Shown: piece after piece, positions 4,918-8,175 of the stretch
Position numbering within the stretch: position 1 is the stretch's first letter
Layout of the letters: every line of letters begins with the position of its first letter
Assembly (NCBI GenBank): GCA_038046485.1
Contig: JBBSWA010000007.1
Coordinates: forward strand, 1 to 8,175
Length of the DNA: 8,175 bases
Origin: JBBSWA01 sp038046485
GTDB lineage: Archaea; Nanobdellota; Nanobdellia; Woesearchaeales; SM23-78
Direction: 5' to 3'
The notes under the pieces: model-generated
Told to the model about the DNA's origin: nothing
Database searches by the model: none
The model's input: the letters and a program-made list of their open reading frames with translations, nothing else
Made by a program: the position numbers and the translations under genes

Positions 4918-5541
4918 ATGGATGAGTGTACCTTCTGCGAGGAGATTAAAACAGAACAGTTTCACGGGGAAGGCCTCGATATGAATCGCACCTTACTTTC
5001 GACCGATCATTTCCTTGTTGTTCCCGCCTTAGGGCCATTAGGTCCGGGCCACTTGCTTATTTTATCCAAGGAACACTATCTTGCTGTGGGGCAACTTTCC
5101 GATCCATTACTCTCAGAATTTGAAGGTCTCCAGATTTATCTGCGTCGAACGCTCGAAAGGCACTACGGGGCCCCTGTTTTCTTTGAGCATGGACCTGCCC
5201 TTTATAGGAAAGGAGCAGGGTGTTGCATTGAACACCTCCATATGGCTGCATTTCCTTCTTCTATTGACCTTACAAACCAGCTGCGACTTGATTTTGCCGA
5301 GCAACCCATTCAAACATTAAGAGATCTAAAGAAACCTTTTGAAGCAAGAACCCCTTATCTTTATTTCGAGACTGCAAACGAAAAGCGACACCTCTTTCTT
5401 GCGCCGGATTATGTGCCCTCTCAATACTTCCGTCGCCTCATTGCGTCTGCCCATGGAGAAGCTGATCATTGGAACTGGAGAGACCATCCGGACCTTGAAG
5501 AGATGATGCGAACCTTTCAAATGCTCAAGAAACGATTGTGA
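4918..5541 (+). CDS. HIT-family protein with degenerate histidine triad
   Basis: A 207-residue protein of the HIT superfamily of nucleotide hydrolases and transferases. CTFC (4-7) is the N-terminal zinc knuckle seen in many prokaryotic HIT proteins. LGPGHLLILSKEHY (41-54) is the conserved strand and loop before the active site. FFEHGP (88-93) and GAGCCIEHLHMAAFP (99-113) give the triad region. The family motif is HxHxHxx; here it reads H106-L-H108-M-A110, so the first His and the middle, nucleophilic His are kept but the third is Ala. The C-terminal extension (from about 145: YLYFETANEKRHLF, then VPSQYFRRLIA and WNWRDHP) matches my memory of a subgroup of HIT proteins with a trailing domain. 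Likely substrates are dinucleoside polyphosphates or AMP conjugates; the actual one is unknown. Confidence 0.85.
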   Translation: MDECTFCEEIKTEQFHGEGLDMNRTLLSTDHFLVVPALGPLGPGHLLILSKEHYLAVGQLSDPLLSEFEGLQIYLRRTLERHYGAPVFFEHGPALYRKGAGCCIEHLHMAAFPSSIDLTNQLRLDFAEQPIQTLRDLKKPFEARTPYLYFETANEKRHLFLAPDYVPSQYFRRLIASAHGEADHWNWRDHPDLEEMMRTFQMLKKRL

Positions 5542-5570
5542 CAGGCTTGTCCCTCATCTAGTAACATAAT

Positions 5571-5578
5571 CTTATATA
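5571..5578 (+). promoter_or_regulatory. TATA box of the deoxyribosyltransferase-like gene
   Basis: CTTATATA is centred about 25 bases before the ATG at 5600, supporting a leaderless start there rather than the out-of-frame ATG at 5596. Confidence 0.75.
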
Positions 5579-5599
5579 CTTATTCTTGGAGATACATGT

Positions 5600-6160
5600 A
5601 TGCCCAAACAAATCGTCAAAATCTACTTTTCCGGGAAGATCCACCCGACCCCGCTTTGGCGGGAGGATGTGTGCAAGACTTTGGAGAGCAAAAGTGGCTG
5701 TAAGATTCTTGCTTTGGATCCCACCAAGTTTGAACCTGGATTTGATTTGAACCATCAGAACGCTATGCTTCTGGTCGGACGGAACAGCTATATGATCCAA
5801 CAAGCCGACTTTGTCTTTGTGAACCTAACGGATGACATCAGTGTCGGGGGAAGTCAGGAGATGCTGATCGCCAAACACTTTGGGATTCCTTTGATTGGGC
5901 TTGCTCCGAAGGAAGGCAAGTTCAACAAAAGTAAGGAAGTGGTTGTTGGACGGATGTACACAGACTTTATCCATCCCTATGTCAAGCTGAGCTGTGATGC
6001 GATTGCTGAGACGGTGGAGGAAGTTGCGGAGTTTATTGTTTCCTACCTTAAAGAACCTAAACCATCTAAGAATATGGGTATTATTGATCAAGCTCTTGTG
6101 TACTACCAAAAACAGCATTGCGCAAATGATCTTTATCTTAATCAAAAATTTAAAACATAA
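5600..6160 (+). CDS. Nucleoside 2-deoxyribosyltransferase-like protein
   Basis: A 186-residue Rossmann-like protein. The N-terminal strand VKIYFSGKI (6-14) ends in a Gly loop like that of the NDT/Rcl group. QQADFVFVNLTDD (67-79) is the second strand with D70 and N75, and GGSQEMLIAKHFGIPLIGL (83-101) is the hallmark helix and strand, with E87 at the position of the catalytic Glu. Enzymes of this group exchange or hydrolyse the base of deoxynucleosides or deoxynucleotides; some relatives are only predicted. The spacing and the size (usual 140-170 aa) fit. A C-terminal tail of about 35 residues beyond the domain is not recognised. It overlaps the convergent CheD-like gene by 19 bases. With the deaminase at 2898 it hints at nucleotide salvage, but they are not in one operon. 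Confidence 0.75.
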   Translation: MPKQIVKIYFSGKIHPTPLWREDVCKTLESKSGCKILALDPTKFEPGFDLNHQNAMLLVGRNSYMIQQADFVFVNLTDDISVGGSQEMLIAKHFGIPLIGLAPKEGKFNKSKEVVVGRMYTDFIHPYVKLSCDAIAETVEEVAEFIVSYLKEPKPSKNMGIIDQALVYYQKQHCANDLYLNQKFKT

Positions 6161-6645
6161 CCGTCATCCCATTGTCGCACGATCACGTTTCTTGCCTCTG
6201 TATCTAGGGCTATATCTTTTGGAGAACCCAATTCTTCCCCTAAGGCATCGTATTCCCCAAATCGGTCCCAGTGTCGGCCAATGATAGGGACTCTTCCTTC
6301 AAGAGCTCTTTCAAGTCTTAAGAGGTGGTTTTCATCCCCTCCTATTAGAGCAGCTTGAACGCCAGTTAAATTGTCCAGCTCTTTTAGGATTTCTGGCGTG
6401 TATATTTCTGGTGGCTTGGAATTATCAGCAAGTAGGTCATAATGAGTCAAGCCCGATACAGGTTTTCCCCCTAAACGCACCAAGATCAGGCTGCAACAAT
6501 CGTTGACATTTGTTGTGAAAAGGTTTGAATGTGAAACTCTATGACCGGGGTAAGGGACTTCTGTTATCGCTTGGCTTGATACTCCCTTCCTAAATAACCG
6601 ATCAGCAGCATAGAGAGATATCTTCTGAAATTCTGGAATCATCAT
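6142..6645 (-). CDS. CheD-like putative cysteine deamidase
   Basis: A 167-residue protein. T45, C51 and H68 have the same spacing as the Thr21/Cys27/His44 triad of Thermotoga CheD, a glutamine deamidase of chemoreceptors: Thr six before Cys, His seventeen after. The context also fits: a hydrophobic strand after the Cys (SLILVRLGGKPVSG), then GLTHYD where CheD has a similar Gly-x-x-His. Later come AALIGGDEN (98-106), like the CheD GG and RN region, and a last part DTEARNVIVRQWD like the CheD C-terminal strands. Total length also matches CheD. No chemotaxis gene is visible. An alternative is the YfiH/CNF1 branch of the same fold. The ATG overlaps the topA stop as ATGA, with GGAAGTG five bases upstream, so it is translationally coupled to topA. 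Fold assignment is moderate; substrate unknown. Confidence 0.6.
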   Translation of the reverse strand: MMIPEFQKISLYAADRLFRKGVSSQAITEVPYPGHRVSHSNLFTTNVNDCCSLILVRLGGKPVSGLTHYDLLADNSKPPEIYTPEILKELDNLTGVQAALIGGDENHLLRLERALEGRVPIIGRHWDRFGEYDALGEELGSPKDIALDTEARNVIVRQWDDGYVLNF

Positions 6646-8175
6646 ACTATCACTTCCGCTTTGATCGGCTGTTCTACTTCAGGCTTAGGAATCTTTTGAA
6701 TGAAGTGACATTTGGGGAATGAGGAACAGCCATAGAAACTACCATAAATGGACTTTCTTAAGATAAGGTCTTTACTGCACTTGGGGCAGATCCTTTTTTC
6801 ATCGCTCTGCTGTGGAATGGCCTTGGTTGGACAGTCTAAGTTCAAGCAGACCTCCTGCGGACGCTTTCCTTTTGAGCGCATACTGATCATTAAGATGTTG
6901 CAGGTGGGACAAAACTTTTCCAGGGCGGTAACAAATCCATTCTGAGGCAAGGGATACGTATTCGTACACTCTGGGTATTTGGCACAGGCTACAAAGCGCT
7001 TGCGATTCTTCTTTGAGAAGGTAATCTTCAATGTACCTCCACATTTACAAGGGCCTAATGTATTTTCTTTGTCCATGGTTTCCATTAAGGAATCCTTTAA
7101 CTCAAGCCCGATGTTCTTTTGATTCTCCTTGAACTTTCCTAAGAGCTTAACTAAAATCCCTTCTGCTTCTTTTAGAATTTTTTCCTTTGTATGCTTCTTT
7201 TCCCGAATGTTTTCCATTTCTTCATCAAAATGATGGGTGAGTTGTTCATCCAAGATCTCCGGGCAGTATTTTGCAAGAGTCTCGATTGTTTTTATGCCAA
7301 TTAAGGTAGCTCGGATCTTCTGATCTGCCACGTACTTGCGCTCGAATAAGTTGTCTACAATCTCTGCTCGGGTTGCTTTTGTACCTAAGCCTCTTTTTTC
7401 TAGTTCTTTTACAAGACTCGCTTGGTTGTATCGGTTGGGAGGCTGGGTCTCCTTATCGATTAAATTCAGTTCTTTCACCAGCAATTGTTCGCCTATTTTT
7501 AAGGGAGGTAATTCTTCATCTTTCAAATTCATGTAAGGTTCGTAGAGTTCATGCCAACCCTTGAATGCCGTTTTTGTCCCTGAGACACTAAATGATTCAC
7601 TATTCATATCTAAGGAGACTTTCATTGTGACTCGGATGGCCGGCTCGCCGAAGGTAGCAAAGAACCTTTTTACAATTAAATCATACACCTTTTCTTCTCG
7701 CTCTTTAAGCCCTTTTGGGGTTACGCCTGTTGGATAAATGGCTGGATGTGCTGGATCTGTTTTTTTACCCTCATTCGGAGTAAGGTTTTTTTTTGCGAGT
7801 AAGGTCTTTACTAACTCTTTGTACTTTTCCTGCTGGCCTAAGCTTGAAAGAAGCTTTTGGTAATTCAATGAAGCCGGAAGCTTTTGTGAAGAGGTTCTCG
7901 GATACGAAGTGAATCCATTTACGTATAAACTCTGAGCAACATCCAAGGTTGCTTTTGGAGAATAGCCAAAGGCGTGATACGCTTCGGATTGCAAAGAACC
8001 CAGGTCAAATGGGAAGGGGGGTGATTGCTTGGTCTCTCGTTCTTCTATATTTACTACTTTCACCGGCTTACCCTTGCATTTATTGTAAACGCCTTGCGCT
8101 TCTACCTTATCCCAGAACTTATCTTGTACATGCGAAGCGATTAATACTTGGCCGTTTTTATCCACATTTAACTCC
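6642..8175 (-). CDS. topA: DNA topoisomerase I (type IA), C-terminal part
   Basis: Type IA enzyme that cuts one DNA strand through a 5' phosphotyrosine to relax negative supercoils. The gene runs off the right edge with the frame still open, so the TOPRIM domain is outside the window. Visible, counting the GTG at 8165 as residue 1: LQSEAYHAFGYSPKATLDVA (58-77), the catalytic Tyr88 in TSYPRT, HPAIYPTG (140-147), and GLGTKATRAEIV (259-270), all core motifs of archaeal topoisomerase I. Three Cys4 zinc ribbons follow: C373/C375/C394/C400, C419/C422/C440/C445 and C460/C463/C480/C486. They bind single-stranded DNA in relatives. A short tail ends in EVIV. The stop overlaps the start of the CheD-like gene. 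No helicase part is visible; a reverse gyrase is unlikely given the three C-terminal ribbons, but the missing N-terminus prevents exclusion. Confidence 0.96.
   Translation of the reverse strand, partial: ELNVDKNGQVLIASHVQDKFWDKVEAQGVYNKCKGKPVKVVNIEERETKQSPPFPFDLGSLQSEAYHAFGYSPKATLDVAQSLYVNGFTSYPRTSSQKLPASLNYQKLLSSLGQQEKYKELVKTLLAKKNLTPNEGKKTDPAHPAIYPTGVTPKGLKEREEKVYDLIVKRFFATFGEPAIRVTMKVSLDMNSESFSVSGTKTAFKGWHELYEPYMNLKDEELPPLKIGEQLLVKELNLIDKETQPPNRYNQASLVKELEKRGLGTKATRAEIVDNLFERKYVADQKIRATLIGIKTIETLAKYCPEILDEQLTHHFDEEMENIREKKHTKEKILKEAEGILVKLLGKFKENQKNIGLELKDSLMETMDKENTLGPCKCGGTLKITFSKKNRKRFVACAKYPECTNTYPLPQNGFVTALEKFCPTCNILMISMRSKGKRPQEVCLNLDCPTKAIPQQSDEKRICPKCSKDLILRKSIYGSFYGCSSFPKCHFIQKIPKPEVEQPIKAEVIV
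6651..6657 (-). promoter_or_regulatory. Shine-Dalgarno motif for the CheD-like gene
   Basis: GGAAGTG on the minus strand, one mismatch from GGAGGTG, lies in the last topA codons five bases before the ATG at 6645. Together with the ATGA overlap it supports coupled translation and selects the first of two adjacent ATG codons. Confidence 0.55.

Noticed and set aside
5540..5551. GACA-ggct-TGTC hairpin at the end of the HIT gene as a terminator.
   Set aside because: Stem of only four pairs and no T-run follows.
5825..6145. 106-codon open frame on the minus strand inside the deoxyribosyltransferase-like gene.
   Set aside because: Antisense shadow of a gene with recognisable motifs; no promoter or ribosome site and no family resemblance.
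2898..6160. The deaminase, VapBC, regulator, HIT and deoxyribosyltransferase-like genes as a coordinated nucleotide-depleting defence island.
   Set aside because: Each plus-strand gene has its own promoter, orientations are mixed, there is no nuclease, sensor or mobile-element hallmark beyond VapBC, and each protein has a simpler salvage or stress role.
6799..7044. 81-codon open frame in another frame of the topA zinc-ribbon region.
   Set aside because: Shadow frame of well-conserved topA sequence.
1..8175. tRNA, rRNA, CRISPR array, insertion sequence or replication origin.
   Set aside because: No cloverleaf-like or repeat-spacer pattern, no transposase and no origin-like repeat cluster was seen; all intergenic gaps are about 100 bases or less.

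Overview
The window reads as archaeal chromosome, densely packed and mostly housekeeping or accessory single genes. The archaeal evidence is a class-1 release factor of the aRF1/eRF1 type (NIKS, YxCxxxF and GGQ motifs), A/T-rich TATA boxes 25-29 bases upstream of start codons, a TrmB-type regulator, an AbrB-type/PIN toxin-antitoxin pair, and a type IA topoisomerase with archaeal motifs and three C-terminal Cys4 zinc ribbons. Compact genes and short intergenic gaps would fit a small-genome lineage such as a DPANN archaeon, but that placement is inference. No rRNA, tRNA, CRISPR array, IS element or attachment site was seen, and no gene-free stretch exceeds about 100 bases.

Layout. Plus-strand block (1-3374): aRF1 (101-1216); a Ser-rich protein of unknown function (1251-1652); a SprT/YgjP-like zinc metallopeptidase (1689-2345); a four-helix membrane protein (2411-2800) ending in a hairpin plus T-run terminator; and a CMP/dCMP-deaminase-like protein (2898-3374). 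Minus-strand block (3415-4821): vapC toxin, vapB antitoxin and a TrmB-like regulator, read in the order TrmB, vapB, vapC. Divergent from TrmB is a plus-strand block (4918-6160): a HIT-family protein and a nucleoside 2-deoxyribosyltransferase-like protein. Minus-strand block (6142-8175): the C-terminal two thirds or so of DNA topoisomerase I, running off the window edge, followed by a translationally coupled CheD-like cysteine protein.

Expression logic. Eight genes have a TATA-like box centred about 25-29 bases before the start codon, so their transcripts should be leaderless or nearly so. Shine-Dalgarno motifs occur where a leader or upstream cistron exists (the 2411 membrane protein, vapC, the CheD-like gene). 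This pattern decides the starts of aRF1 (101), the deaminase (2898) and vapC (3780), all shorter than the longest open frames.

Most notable: (i) an aRF1 that lacks the domain-3 mini-domain; (ii) a short protein with CheD-like Thr/Cys/His spacing, coupled to topA with no chemotaxis gene in view; (iii) an imperfect dyad exactly between the divergent TrmB-like and HIT promoters; (iv) a vapBC operon whose toxin is far more A/T-rich than its antitoxin, controlled by tandem repeats covering the promoter; (v) a HIT protein with a degenerate triad. I did not find a convincing multi-gene novel system; the interest lies in these individual departures.
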